Shown: positions 17,267 through 25,165 of the stretch, one piece after another
Layout: every line of letters begins with the position of its first letter
Position numbering within the stretch: position 1 is the stretch's first letter
Assembly (NCBI RefSeq): GCF_002929505.1
Contig: NZ_PJJL01000052.1
Span: forward strand, 1-50,147
Length of the DNA: 50,147 bases
Source: Cryobacterium sp. Y57
GTDB lineage: Bacteria > Actinomycetota > Actinomycetes > Actinomycetales > Microbacteriaceae
Direction of reading: 5' to 3'
Notes under the pieces: generated by a model
Told to the model about the DNA's origin: nothing
The model's database searches: none
The model's input: the letters and a program-made list of their open reading frames with translations, nothing else
Translations under genes and position numbers: made by a program

Positions 17267-20200
17267 ATGCGCGTCAAAGTTACCCTTCAGCGAGCCGGGC
17301 AGGTTCCGATCAACATTGCCATCACCGCGGATGCCACGGCTCTGCTCGGCGACATCGCTTCCGCCCTCTTCGCGGCCGACCCCGCTCGGGCCGGCTCAGT
17401 GCTACCCGAACGACTCACCCTGCAGGTCAGTGGTGAAACCGTAGACGGCTCCCCCCTGCCCGTGCGGGTCCTCAACCCCGCGGTCGACCTCACCGAGTCG
17501 GGGCTGCGCTCCGGCGCGGTGGTTGAGCTGGTGCAGGCTAGCGACGACTTTACCCGTCCCGGCGAAAACCGCGGGCCAGCCGCAGCCCGAATTACGATTT
17601 TGGCCGGACCTGATGCTGGTCGCGAATTCGACGTTCCGTTCGGAGCGAGCACCATCGGCCGCGACTACGGCGCCGAGATACGCCTTGGCGACCCGCTCGT
17701 GTCAAAACGACACGCTCGCCTCAACGTGGCCGACACCGTGGAGATTCTCGACCTCGGGTCGGCGAACGGCCTGCTCATGGGCGGCCTGCTCGTCTCCCGC
17801 ACGGTGCTAACCCCCGCCGACGTTGTGTCGCTCGGTGACACTGACCTGAGCGTCGCGCCACTGCAGCAGCTCGGGACCGCACCCACGAGCACACCGGTCG
17901 TCGAATTCGTGCGCCCTCCGCGCGTGGTCGCGCGGTTCCCCGGCCTCGAGCTGCTCGCGCCGACACCGCCGAAAACACCGCAGCCGATGCGGTTTCCCTA
18001 CCTATCGATCGTGGCGCCGATCATCATGGGCGTCGTGCTCTACCTGGTGACCAAAAACATTCTCAGCCTGGCTTTCATCGCCCTGAGTCCGCTCCTGGTG
18101 ATCGGAGCATTCATCGACGCCACGGTCACCGCCAAGCGGGTCCTCAAGGCACAAATCAAACAATTCGACGAAGGAATGCGCGTCTCGGAGACCGCTCGCA
18201 CGGCGGCGCACACTGCGGAACAGCTCGTCCGCGCAGCCGAGACTCCCGCCCTTGCCGAGGTGGTTGACGCCGTGCGGCGCCACGGTGCCCTGCTCTGGAC
18301 CCATCGCCCCGAACACGAGGCGTTCGTCACCGCCCGGCTCGGCCTCGGCCAGGCGCCATCGCGCTCGACATTCACCCTGCCGGGCACGAATGATTCGCTA
18401 CCCGAGTATTGGGCGCGACTCGAGGCCGCTGCCGCAGACTTTCACCTGATCGATAAAGTGCCCGTGCTCGTGGACTGGCGAGAATCGGGCGCTCTGGGGC
18501 TGGCCGGGCCGAGCGAGACCCGGGACGGCGTCGCGCGCGGCTTGGTATTCCAGGCCGTCGGGTTGCATTCCCCCGCTGAGCTAGTGATCGCCGCCTTCAC
18601 CAGCCCCGCCTCGCGCCCCGGCTGGGACTGGCTCGAATGGCTGCCGCACACCAGCTCAGCGCACAGCCCGCTGGCCGGTGAACACCTCGCCGACAACCCC
18701 GGAAGCGGGCAGGCCTTGCTCGCCCGATTGGAGGCGCTGGTCGAAACGAGGGTGGAGGCATCCGCTTCGTTGCGTGGTGCACTGACTGAAAAGGATCAGA
18801 CGAATGCCCGCCAGCCCGCGCTGGTTCCGGCCGTGCTGGTCGTGATCGAAAACGATGCTCCCCTGGACCGCGGCCGGGCCACCCGACTGGCCGAACGCGG
18901 CGCCGACGCCAACGTGCACGTGATCTGGTGTGCCGGATCGCTCGATCGGCTGCCGGCGGTGTGCCGCACCTTCTTGGTGCTGGGGTCCGACCCGGGTGCG
19001 TCGACCGGCCACGTGCGCTGGGGCGAGCAGACCATCCCGGTTGAGACCGAGTCGCTCGACCTGGAGACCGCGCGACGACTTGCCAGGGCGCTGGCCCCGG
19101 TCGTCGATGTCGGCACGCCGATCAGTGACGATTCCGACCTGCCGAGAGCAATCTCCTATGCCGCCTTGAGCGGGCTCGATCTCATCGCTGAACCGACGGC
19201 AGTCATCGACCGGTGGCGGGAGAATCATTCGCTCACCGTGCGGGACGGCTCCCCGCCGGTGCGTCGCAAGAAGGAAGGCACTCTGCGAGCGCTCGTGGGG
19301 CACACCGGCACCGAACCGTTTCACCTCGATCTGCGCGCCCAAGGACCGCACGCCCTGGTTGGTGGCACGACTGGGGCCGGCAAGAGCGAGTTTTTGCAGT
19401 CCTGGGTGCTCGGCATGGCGGCCGCGCACAGCCCCGACCGGGTCGCCTTTCTGTTCGTTGACTATAAGGGAGGTGCGGCTTTCGCCGATTGCGTCGGTCT
19501 GCCGCACACGGTCGGACTCGTCACCGACCTGTCGCCCCACCTGGTGCGGCGAGCCCTCACCTCGCTGCGCGCCGAGCTGCGCTACCGGGAGCACCTGCTC
19601 AATCGCAAGAGCGCGAAGGATCTGGTGTCGCTTGAGAAAACGGGTGACCCCGAGACGCCGCCGAGCCTGCTCATCATCGTGGACGAGTTCGCGGCGCTGG
19701 CGACCGAGGTGCCCGAGTTCGTCGACGGCGTCGTCGATGTGGCCCAGCGCGGCCGGTCGCTCGGCCTGCACCTCCTTTTGGCGACGCAGCGGCCGGCCGG
19801 CGTGATCAAGGACAATCTGCGAGCGAACACGAACCTGCGCATCGCCCTGCGCATGGCCGACGCCGAAGACTCCAACGACATTCTCGGCACCCCCCAGGCC
19901 GCGCATTTCGACCCGTCGATTCCCGGTCGCGGCGCGGCCAAGACCGGGCCGGGGCGCATCGCGGCATTCCAGACGGGGTATGCCGGCGGTTACACCACGA
20001 ACACTCCGCCACGCCCCCGCATCGACCTCCAGCACTTGAACTTCGGGTCGAGCACGACGTGGGACGTGCCCGAAGGCGAAGTCGCCGAGATACGAGACCC
20101 CGGCCCGACCGATATTGCCCGCCTGGTGACGACCATCCAGGCAGCGGCGGCCCAGGCAGCAGTGCCGCCCCCACGCAAGCCGTGGCTCGACGAACTCGCC

Positions 20201-21913
20201 GCCGTCTACGACTTTATGGAACAGCCGCATCCGCGCACCGACGAGCGATTGCTGCTCGGCGTCATCGACGATCCGGCGACGCAGTCGCAGCCAGCGATGT
20301 TTTATGAACCCGATCGCGACGGCAACATGGCCATCTTCGGCGCCGGGGGTTCCGGCAAGAGCGCTGCCCTGCGCCTGCTCGCCATCGCCGCCGCGGTCAT
20401 CTTGAACGGCGGCCCGATTCAGGTCTATGGTCTCGATTTCGGTGCGGGCGGCCTGCGCATGCTCGAGGACCTGCCCCACGTCGGTGCGATCATCTCGGGT
20501 GACGACGGCGAGCGCGTCGTGCGCCTGCTGCGCACCCTTCGTGATCTGGTCGACGACCGAGCCGTGCGGTATGCGGAGGTTCGAGCGGGCACAATCGGCG
20601 AGTACCGCAAGCTGGCGAACCGGCCAGCCGAGCCGCGCGTCCTCTTGCTTGTCGACGGGATCGGGGCATTTCGAGAAGCCTACGAATACGCCTCCACGTC
20701 GCAGTGGTTCACCGTGTTTGCCCAGATCGCCGCGGACGGGCGGCAGCTCGGCGTGCATGTGGTGATGACCGGGGGCCGGCCGAACTCAATTCCTACCTCG
20801 ATCAGCTCCACCGTGCAGAAGCGACTCGTACTGCGGCAAGCCACCGAAGATGACTATATGCTTCTGGGCGCGCCGAAAGACGTGTTGAGCGTCACGAGCC
20901 CTCCCGGCCGGGGCATCATCGACGGCAACGAGGTACAGCTCGCGGTGCTGGGCGCCAGCTCGAACCTCGCGGTGCAGTCGCGGGAGGTTCAGCGCCTGGC
21001 CGCGAGCATGCGTCGCCAGTCGCCGATCGAGGCGCCACGCATCGGGCGGCTCCCCGAACACGTTTCTCTCCTCTCACTACCCACAACGGATGCTCAGGGT
21101 CGCGCCGTCATCGGACTGGCCGACGATACCTTGGCCGCGATCGGGGTCGAGCAGCGGGGAACGTTCATCATCTCCGGGCCGCCCGGCAGCGGTCGCACCA
21201 CAGCGCTCGCGACTCTCGTGGCAGCTCTCGGGCGATCACGACAGCACCCGCAGTTAGCATTGTTCGCGCCGCGGCGCACGGCGCTGAGCGGCGCGTCTGC
21301 AGGGCAGCTCGGCACAGTCGGCTCCAACGGCTCCGACGGTTTCGTTCTCGTGGCGGACACCATCGATGCGGTCGTGACCGCGGTAACCCGGCTCACGGAA
21401 CGCATTGAGGCGGGTGCATTTACGGCGGGGCAACTCGCGGTGGTAATCGAGGGCGTGACCGATTTCACCGGGACCGACGCGGAGCATCCGCTCGCCCAGC
21501 TCGAGAAAGGCGGCGGCGCGGGCCGAGCTGTTTGTGGTCGGCGAGGCGGAGAGCTCCACCTGGTCCCAGGCATACACGCTCGCCGGTCCGTTCAAATCCG
21601 GCCGGAGGGGCCTGTTGCTCGTACCGGGCGAGATGGACGGCGACATGCTGCTCGGAACCCCGCTCGGGCGCCTGAAGCGCAGCGAATTTCCTTCTGGCCG
21701 GGGTTTTCTCATCGTCAACGGCCACGCAGCGCGCCTGCAGGCGGCGATGGTGAATTGACACCATCGACAGCTGTTGGCCGCCGCCATAGATTTGCCCTGT
21801 TGCACCACACCGGGGCAAAACACCGAGATCGAACCGTCGATCTCGGCCAGCACCACCCTCACGAACTACCGAAACGAAGGAATAGATCATGGCCGTATGG
21901 GGTCTCGATGTAG
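17267..21913 (+). CDS. EssC/EccC-like FtsK/SpoIIIE ATPase of a type VII secretion-like system
   Basis: AGGAAG at 17255-17260 precedes the ATG. Domains run as a ubiquitin-like (YukD/EccD-N type) fold at about residues 1-95, an FHA domain at about 115-185 (STIGRDYG, VSKRHARL), two membrane helices at about 245-285 and three FtsK/SpoIIIE modules. Module 1 has Walker A GGTTGAGKSE (about 699) and Walker B LLIIVDEFAAL. Module 2 has GAGGSGKSA (about 1025) but VDGIGAF in place of a full Walker B. Module 3 has GPPGSGRTT (about 1304), with Arg for the Lys. N-terminal FHA domains are typical of Firmicutes EssC; the YukD-like addition makes this a hybrid. It is the motor of WXG100 secretion. The reading leaves its frame at 21506 (extra A) and runs 135 residues of wrong sequence into the next gene. 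Confidence 0.95.
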   Translation: MRVKVTLQRAGQVPINIAITADATALLGDIASALFAADPARAGSVLPERLTLQVSGETVDGSPLPVRVLNPAVDLTESGLRSGAVVELVQASDDFTRPGENRGPAAARITILAGPDAGREFDVPFGASTIGRDYGAEIRLGDPLVSKRHARLNVADTVEILDLGSANGLLMGGLLVSRTVLTPADVVSLGDTDLSVAPLQQLGTAPTSTPVVEFVRPPRVVARFPGLELLAPTPPKTPQPMRFPYLSIVAPIIMGVVLYLVTKNILSLAFIALSPLLVIGAFIDATVTAKRVLKAQIKQFDEGMRVSETARTAAHTAEQLVRAAETPALAEVVDAVRRHGALLWTHRPEHEAFVTARLGLGQAPSRSTFTLPGTNDSLPEYWARLEAAAADFHLIDKVPVLVDWRESGALGLAGPSETRDGVARGLVFQAVGLHSPAELVIAAFTSPASRPGWDWLEWLPHTSSAHSPLAGEHLADNPGSGQALLARLEALVETRVEASASLRGALTEKDQTNARQPALVPAVLVVIENDAPLDRGRATRLAERGADANVHVIWCAGSLDRLPAVCRTFLVLGSDPGASTGHVRWGEQTIPVETESLDLETARRLARALAPVVDVGTPISDDSDLPRAISYAALSGLDLIAEPTAVIDRWRENHSLTVRDGSPPVRRKKEGTLRALVGHTGTEPFHLDLRAQGPHALVGGTTGAGKSEFLQSWVLGMAAAHSPDRVAFLFVDYKGGAAFADCVGLPHTVGLVTDLSPHLVRRALTSLRAELRYREHLLNRKSAKDLVSLEKTGDPETPPSLLIIVDEFAALATEVPEFVDGVVDVAQRGRSLGLHLLLATQRPAGVIKDNLRANTNLRIALRMADAEDSNDILGTPQAAHFDPSIPGRGAAKTGPGRIAAFQTGYAGGYTTNTPPRPRIDLQHLNFGSSTTWDVPEGEVAEIRDPGPTDIARLVTTIQAAAAQAAVPPPRKPWLDELAAVYDFMEQPHPRTDERLLLGVIDDPATQSQPAMFYEPDRDGNMAIFGAGGSGKSAALRLLAIAAAVILNGGPIQVYGLDFGAGGLRMLEDLPHVGAIISGDDGERVVRLLRTLRDLVDDRAVRYAEVRAGTIGEYRKLANRPAEPRVLLLVDGIGAFREAYEYASTSQWFTVFAQIAADGRQLGVHVVMTGGRPNSIPTSISSTVQKRLVLRQATEDDYMLLGAPKDVLSVTSPPGRGIIDGNEVQLAVLGASSNLAVQSREVQRLAASMRRQSPIEAPRIGRLPEHVSLLSLPTTDAQGRAVIGLADDTLAAIGVEQRGTFIISGPPGSGRTTALATLVAALGRSRQHPQLALFAPRRTALSGASAGQLGTVGSNGSDGFVLVADTIDAVVTAVTRLTERIEAGAFTAGQLAVVIEGVTDFTGTDAEHPLAQLEKGGGAGRAVCGRRGGELHLVPGIHARRSVQIRPEGPVARTGRDGRRHAARNPARAPEAQRISFWPGFSHRQRPRSAPAGGDGELTPSTAVGRRHRFALLHHTGAKHRDRTVDLGQHHPHELPKRRNRSWPYGVSM
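21507..21758 (+). pseudogene. True C-terminal end of the EssC/EccC-like ATPase, out of frame
   Basis: From AAG at 21507 frame 0 reads KAAARAELFVVGEAESSTWS and then AYTLAGPFKSGRRGLLLVPG, with the arrangement expected for the last part of the third ATPase module. It stops at 21758, 130 bases before the WXG100 gene. Dropping one A from the AAA at 21506-21508 restores the frame. The corrected protein would have about 1,497 residues. Confidence 0.78.
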
Positions 21914-22155
21914 AACAGGTTCGTACACTCAGCAGCCAGCTTTCGCAGAAAGCCAGCGACATTGAAGGGGTGCTGAGCACCCTCACCAACACCTTGGGCA
22001 ACACGGAATGGACCGGCCCGGATGCTTCAGGATTCCGCAGTGACTGGAACGGCCAGCACTCTGCTGCTCTCCGCCAGGTCATCAATGCTCTGAATGAGGC
22101 CTCGCAGAAGGCCTCCCAGAACGCTCAGGCGCAGGAGCAAACCTCGAACGCCTGA
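21889..22155 (+). CDS. WXG100-family secreted protein (EsxA/EsxB-like)
   Basis: An 88-residue helical protein with the hallmark Trp-x-Gly turn (EWTGPDASGFRSDW, about residue 42) between two long helices. It has no signal peptide, as expected for substrates of type VII systems. AAGG at 21877-21880 stands eight bases before the ATG. It follows the ATPase directly, and a strong stem-loop lies right after it. Small WXG100 proteins are secreted as dimers and also activate the ATPase. No clear YxxxD/E export motif is visible at the C-terminus, which ends in Gln/Asn/Ser. Confidence 0.95.
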   Translation: MAVWGLDVEQVRTLSSQLSQKASDIEGVLSTLTNTLGNTEWTGPDASGFRSDWNGQHSAALRQVINALNEASQKASQNAQAQEQTSNA

Positions 22156-22163
22156 CCGGCCGA

Positions 22164-22204
22164 GTTTGTGTAGGCCGCCGGTTCGACCGGCGGCCCGCAC
22201 AAAC
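22164..22204 (+). promoter_or_regulatory. Strong stem-loop between the two WXG genes
   Basis: An outer stem GTTTGTG (22164-22170) with CACAAAC (22198-22204) encloses a near-perfect inner stem 22173-22182 with 22186-22195 closed by a TCG loop. There is no T run after it, so it is more likely an RNA stability or partial-termination element than a full terminator. It would allow more of the small WXG100 transcript than of the downstream pair. Confidence 0.7.
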
Positions 22205-22240
22205 CGCACCACTACCGATCGACAGTAGAAGGGACCTGCC

Positions 22241-23155
22241 ATGGCAGGAAAATATGGGGCCGATGTCGAGCAACTTCGAGATCTGGCAGAACGAATGAGC
22301 CATGCGAGCGAAAAGCTTGACCGCAGTCGACTCACCGTCGGCAACCAGATCAAAATCAGCGCGTGGGTCGGCCCCTTCGCAGCAACCTTCAAGGCACAGT
22401 GGGAGTCCGAGCACAGCCTGCACGTCGCGACGGTTGCACGAGTATTGGAGGCAAACGCGACCCAACTGCGCAAGAACGCCGACGAGCAAGAGGCCGCCAG
22501 CGCCGCCGACGGCTCAGCTGGTAGCCGGATCGTCGAGGGCTCAGCTGTAGGAAGGGCCATCGCGGATCTCATAGGCGGTGGCAGACCCGACGAGACTATC
22601 GAAAAGCTCCTGAATCTCCTCGGTGGATCGTTAACACTGCTTGATCTAGCGACGATCGCACGCGAGATGTCGAACCTACCCACCGCAACGTTCTTGCAAA
22701 AGCTCTTGGGCCCGATCGCTCTTGTGCTGGAGGGCAACGAAATTGTTGACCTCATCAAGTCCGGCGATGTCGGAGGAGCCCTCGGCCACCTGGGCTCCGG
22801 AGCCGTCTCCCTGACCAGTTATGTTATGGCTTTCACTCCTGGCGCGGCCCATGCTGGCGGAGTTGCCGGGCTCACCGCCGGGCTGCAGAGACTGTCTCCC
22901 CTTGTTTTGGGCATCTCGGCGCTGGTTACATTCGTGGACATGACGATTCCCAGAACGCAAACGGAGCAGAACGAAACATATGAGATGGGAGCGCAACACC
23001 TCTTCGGGAGAAACGTCGACGTTGACAACCTGTCGCAAGAACAGACGTCTCAAATGAGTCGACGATATGAAGGCGTGTGGGGTGCGATGACAATGATCAG
23101 CGACAAGATGGACACTACTGCCGAGAAAATTTTCCCGTGGAACTGGGGTAAGTGA
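22241..23155 (+). CDS. WXG-domain protein with hydrophobic C-terminal region, candidate secreted effector
   Basis: A 304-residue protein with a strong ribosome site (GAAGGGA, 22228-22234). Residues 1-95 form a WXG100-like helical hairpin with Trp-Val-Gly in SAWVGPFAATFKAQW. The rest is not a family I recognise: a Gly/Leu-rich region with hydrophobic stretches at about 145-170 and 185-235 (SLTSYVMAFTPGAAHAGGVA), then a polar helical tail ending in FPWNWGK. N-terminal WXG or LXG modules fused to a longer C-terminal domain are the known plan of type VII effectors, including pore-forming ones; a membrane-active role here is inference. The stop codon overlaps the next ATG (TGATG), as is common for an effector with its chaperone or immunity gene. 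Confidence 0.88.
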   Translation: MAGKYGADVEQLRDLAERMSHASEKLDRSRLTVGNQIKISAWVGPFAATFKAQWESEHSLHVATVARVLEANATQLRKNADEQEAASAADGSAGSRIVEGSAVGRAIADLIGGGRPDETIEKLLNLLGGSLTLLDLATIAREMSNLPTATFLQKLLGPIALVLEGNEIVDLIKSGDVGGALGHLGSGAVSLTSYVMAFTPGAAHAGGVAGLTAGLQRLSPLVLGISALVTFVDMTIPRTQTEQNETYEMGAQHLFGRNVDVDNLSQEQTSQMSRRYEGVWGAMTMISDKMDTTAEKIFPWNWGK

Positions 23156-23775
23156 TGACTGCACAACTCGCCGACGGTGAGAACTACCTACTGGTTTCCG
23201 TTGCCGAAATAGCTGGCTATTTGTCGCGAAGCGGCACAGGTGGGCAATTCAGCGCAGAACAGCTTGAGCTTGCTCCGTTTTTGGCCGCGCCTGAGTACGT
23301 CGACCTTGGTCGGTCGCTTTTGCTCTATCGCGCCAGGCTCCTGAGCGAAGCCGAGCGCGTCGTTTTCCTGCAGCGCATCCTTGAAATCCTTGAGTCCCTC
23401 AAAACCGCAACAACGTGCATCTCACTCAACCCCGTAGGCGGAGAAAAATCTCTCCTCTTTCTGGGACCGGAGACCAGCGTCGAACTGATAATCGCACCCG
23501 AGGGCTGGTTTGCAAGCCAGATGTGGGGCCGCATCGAACCAACCGCACACGAGCTGGCCGAACATTTCGCTGGTCGGCTGGACGGCGAATTCGTGATCAA
23601 GATGCACAACGTCGCTGGTGTTTATTCCGGCGCGGCGTGGGGTAAGGGACTCCTGTATAGCCAGTCGAGCGAATCCAATCGTTGGGTTGAAAAAGGACCT
23701 GTGCCCCAGTCTGACGCTCCGCTCGCGGCCTTTGCGCACGTGAATTCCGAGCAAGGCTTACCGCTCGAGTCGTAG
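23155..23775 (+). CDS. Hypothetical protein coupled to the WXG-domain protein
   Basis: The product has 206 residues and no membrane segment or signal peptide. The ATG at 23155 shares a base with the stop of the WXG-domain gene; a GTG three bases earlier is also possible. It has an alternation of helices in the first half and a beta-rich second half (SLLFLGPETSVELIIAPEGW, GEFVIKMHNVAGVYSGAAWG). No family is recognised. Size, cytoplasmic character and translational coupling fit a chaperone (EspG-like in role) or an immunity protein for the upstream product, but no motif decides between them. Confidence 0.8.
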   Translation: MTAQLADGENYLLVSVAEIAGYLSRSGTGGQFSAEQLELAPFLAAPEYVDLGRSLLLYRARLLSEAERVVFLQRILEILESLKTATTCISLNPVGGEKSLLFLGPETSVELIIAPEGWFASQMWGRIEPTAHELAEHFAGRLDGEFVIKMHNVAGVYSGAAWGKGLLYSQSSESNRWVEKGPVPQSDAPLAAFAHVNSEQGLPLES

Positions 23776-23834
23776 CGGAAGCTTGCAGTGCAGATGGCCG
23801 GAACCAATGAGCGTTGTGACAGAAATGGGTGAGC

Positions 23835-23960
23835 ATGTACTTATGGGTCATCACCGGGCAGAACGAAAACTCGATCATTTTCGAAGCGGACCAGACCGAC
23901 CGCGTGGTGGCGATCACGGTCAACACGGTGCCCTCCAGCCTGTACGAGGTCTGCGCGTAA
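23835..23960 (+). CDS. Possible small protein or gene fragment (41 residues)
   Basis: ATG at 23835, or GTG at 23829 in the same frame, opens a reading of 41 codons to TAA 23958-23960. Its third-position GC is about 90 percent (36 of 40 codons after the start by hand), well above what chance reading gives, and the sequence (NENSIIFEADQTDRVVAITV) looks like a folded beta strand pattern. Two in-frame stops lie just upstream, so it is either a real small protein or the end of a decayed gene. The ribosome site is weak. Confidence 0.4.
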   Translation: MYLWVITGQNENSIIFEADQTDRVVAITVNTVPSSLYEVCA

Positions 23961-24064
23961 GCCCCGCAGCAGGGGCTACGGCAAGTCTGGCCCGGGGCGC
24001 GCGGTGCCCCGGTAGTCTGGACCTTAAGTTGCGACCGGCAGCTGTGAGGGGCAGGTCGGGGGAC

Positions 24065-25075
24065 GTGACGTCGGAGTTGGAGCGCACCCAAACATCGTCG
24101 CAACCGCTCGACCGACTCGTCGAGGACCTCCAGCGCCTGCGCAACACGGCGGGCGATGTCTCATACGCCGAGATCGCCGCACTGATAGCGCGCACGCGTG
24201 AGGCGCACGGGACCACCCCGGCTGCGGCCCGGATCGCCCGCTCGTCGGTCTTCGATGCCTTCCGTACGGGCCGTCGACGCATCAACGCGGTCCTGGTCGA
24301 GGAGATCGTGCGGGCCCTCGGAGAGGATGACGTCGCTGCCGCGCTCTGGCGCAAGCGGTGCCTCGATGCCCAGTTCTCCGCGCGGCGTTCGGCCGGCTCG
24401 GTAGGCATGGACCGACCGGATGCGTCGGGTGGGCCTGCAGAGTCGGCTGCCCCGCATCCGCCGGTCGCGCCGCTGACCTCGCACCCGGATAGCCGGACCC
24501 TGACCGTCACGCTCACCGTCGCCCTGCTGGTCGGTTGCGTGGGCGTGAACCTGTTTGGCGACGGCGTCGTAGACAAATTCCACCTCCCGGTCTGGTTGGA
24601 CATGATCGGCACGGCGACCGCGGCGATCGCGCTCGGCCCGTGGCACGGAGCCCTCGTAGGGGTGCTGACAAACCTGCTCGGCGGGCTGCAAGGCAACCCG
24701 GAGACACTGCCATTTGCGCCCGTCAATGTCGTGGGGGCGCTCGTCTGGGGCTACGGCTACCGTCTCTTCCGCCGGAACCGCGGCGCTCTACGTTTCCTGC
24801 TCCTCAACGTGGCGGTCGCGGTCGCCTGCACGCTCGTCGCGGTGCCGATCAACGTGCTGGTCTATAACGGCGTTGCCGGCCATGCCAGTGATCTGGTGGC
24901 GTCGACGATCGGCGCCATCGGGGCCATCGGCGAGGGACTCTGGGTCGCCGTGTTCTCGGCGAACCTGATGCTTTCGCTCCTCGACAAACTTATCGCCGGG
25001 TATATCGCCCTGCTGCTCGCCCGTTTTCTGCTGCCATTGGGCCTGAGCCGCAGCCCCGGGCTTGGCCGGAAATGA
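24065..25075 (+). CDS. HTH domain fused to ECF-transporter S-component-like membrane domain
   Basis: The GTG at 24065 has GAGGGGCAGG ending about nine bases upstream and gives 336 residues. Residues about 10-100 resemble the actinobacterial XRE-type helix-turn-helix found at the N-terminus of regulators (SYAEIAALIARTREAHG, SSVFDAFRTGRRRINAVLVE, then an Ala/Trp/Arg/Cys end). A Pro/Ala linker follows. Residues about 145-330 hold five to six membrane helices like the S-component of energy-coupling factor vitamin transporters (DMIGTATAAIALGPWHGALV). It may sense a vitamin at the membrane and act on DNA, or be a transporter with a regulatory head. No EcfA or EcfT gene is nearby. It stands alone between the secretion operon and the next gene. 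Confidence 0.8.
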   Translation: MTSELERTQTSSQPLDRLVEDLQRLRNTAGDVSYAEIAALIARTREAHGTTPAAARIARSSVFDAFRTGRRRINAVLVEEIVRALGEDDVAAALWRKRCLDAQFSARRSAGSVGMDRPDASGGPAESAAPHPPVAPLTSHPDSRTLTVTLTVALLVGCVGVNLFGDGVVDKFHLPVWLDMIGTATAAIALGPWHGALVGVLTNLLGGLQGNPETLPFAPVNVVGALVWGYGYRLFRRNRGALRFLLLNVAVAVACTLVAVPINVLVYNGVAGHASDLVASTIGAIGAIGEGLWVAVFSANLMLSLLDKLIAGYIALLLARFLLPLGLSRSPGLGRK

Positions 25076-25165
25076 CGCTGCCGAGGTGTCCGAGATTGTC
25101 CGAGAACGGCATCCGCTGCCCTCACGGCCCCGAGCAGGGCACACGCTCGGCCCACAATGGTACCC

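Noticed and set aside
18656..20758. A - strand open frame of 700 codons opposite the secretion ATPase.
   Set aside because: Shadow of the EssC/EccC-like gene; low-complexity Arg/Gly/Asp content and no start context.
21755..21792. TTGACA at 21755-21760 as -35 of a promoter for the WXG100 gene.
   Set aside because: The only -10-like sequence (near 21786) lies about 25 bases away, too far for a normal promoter.
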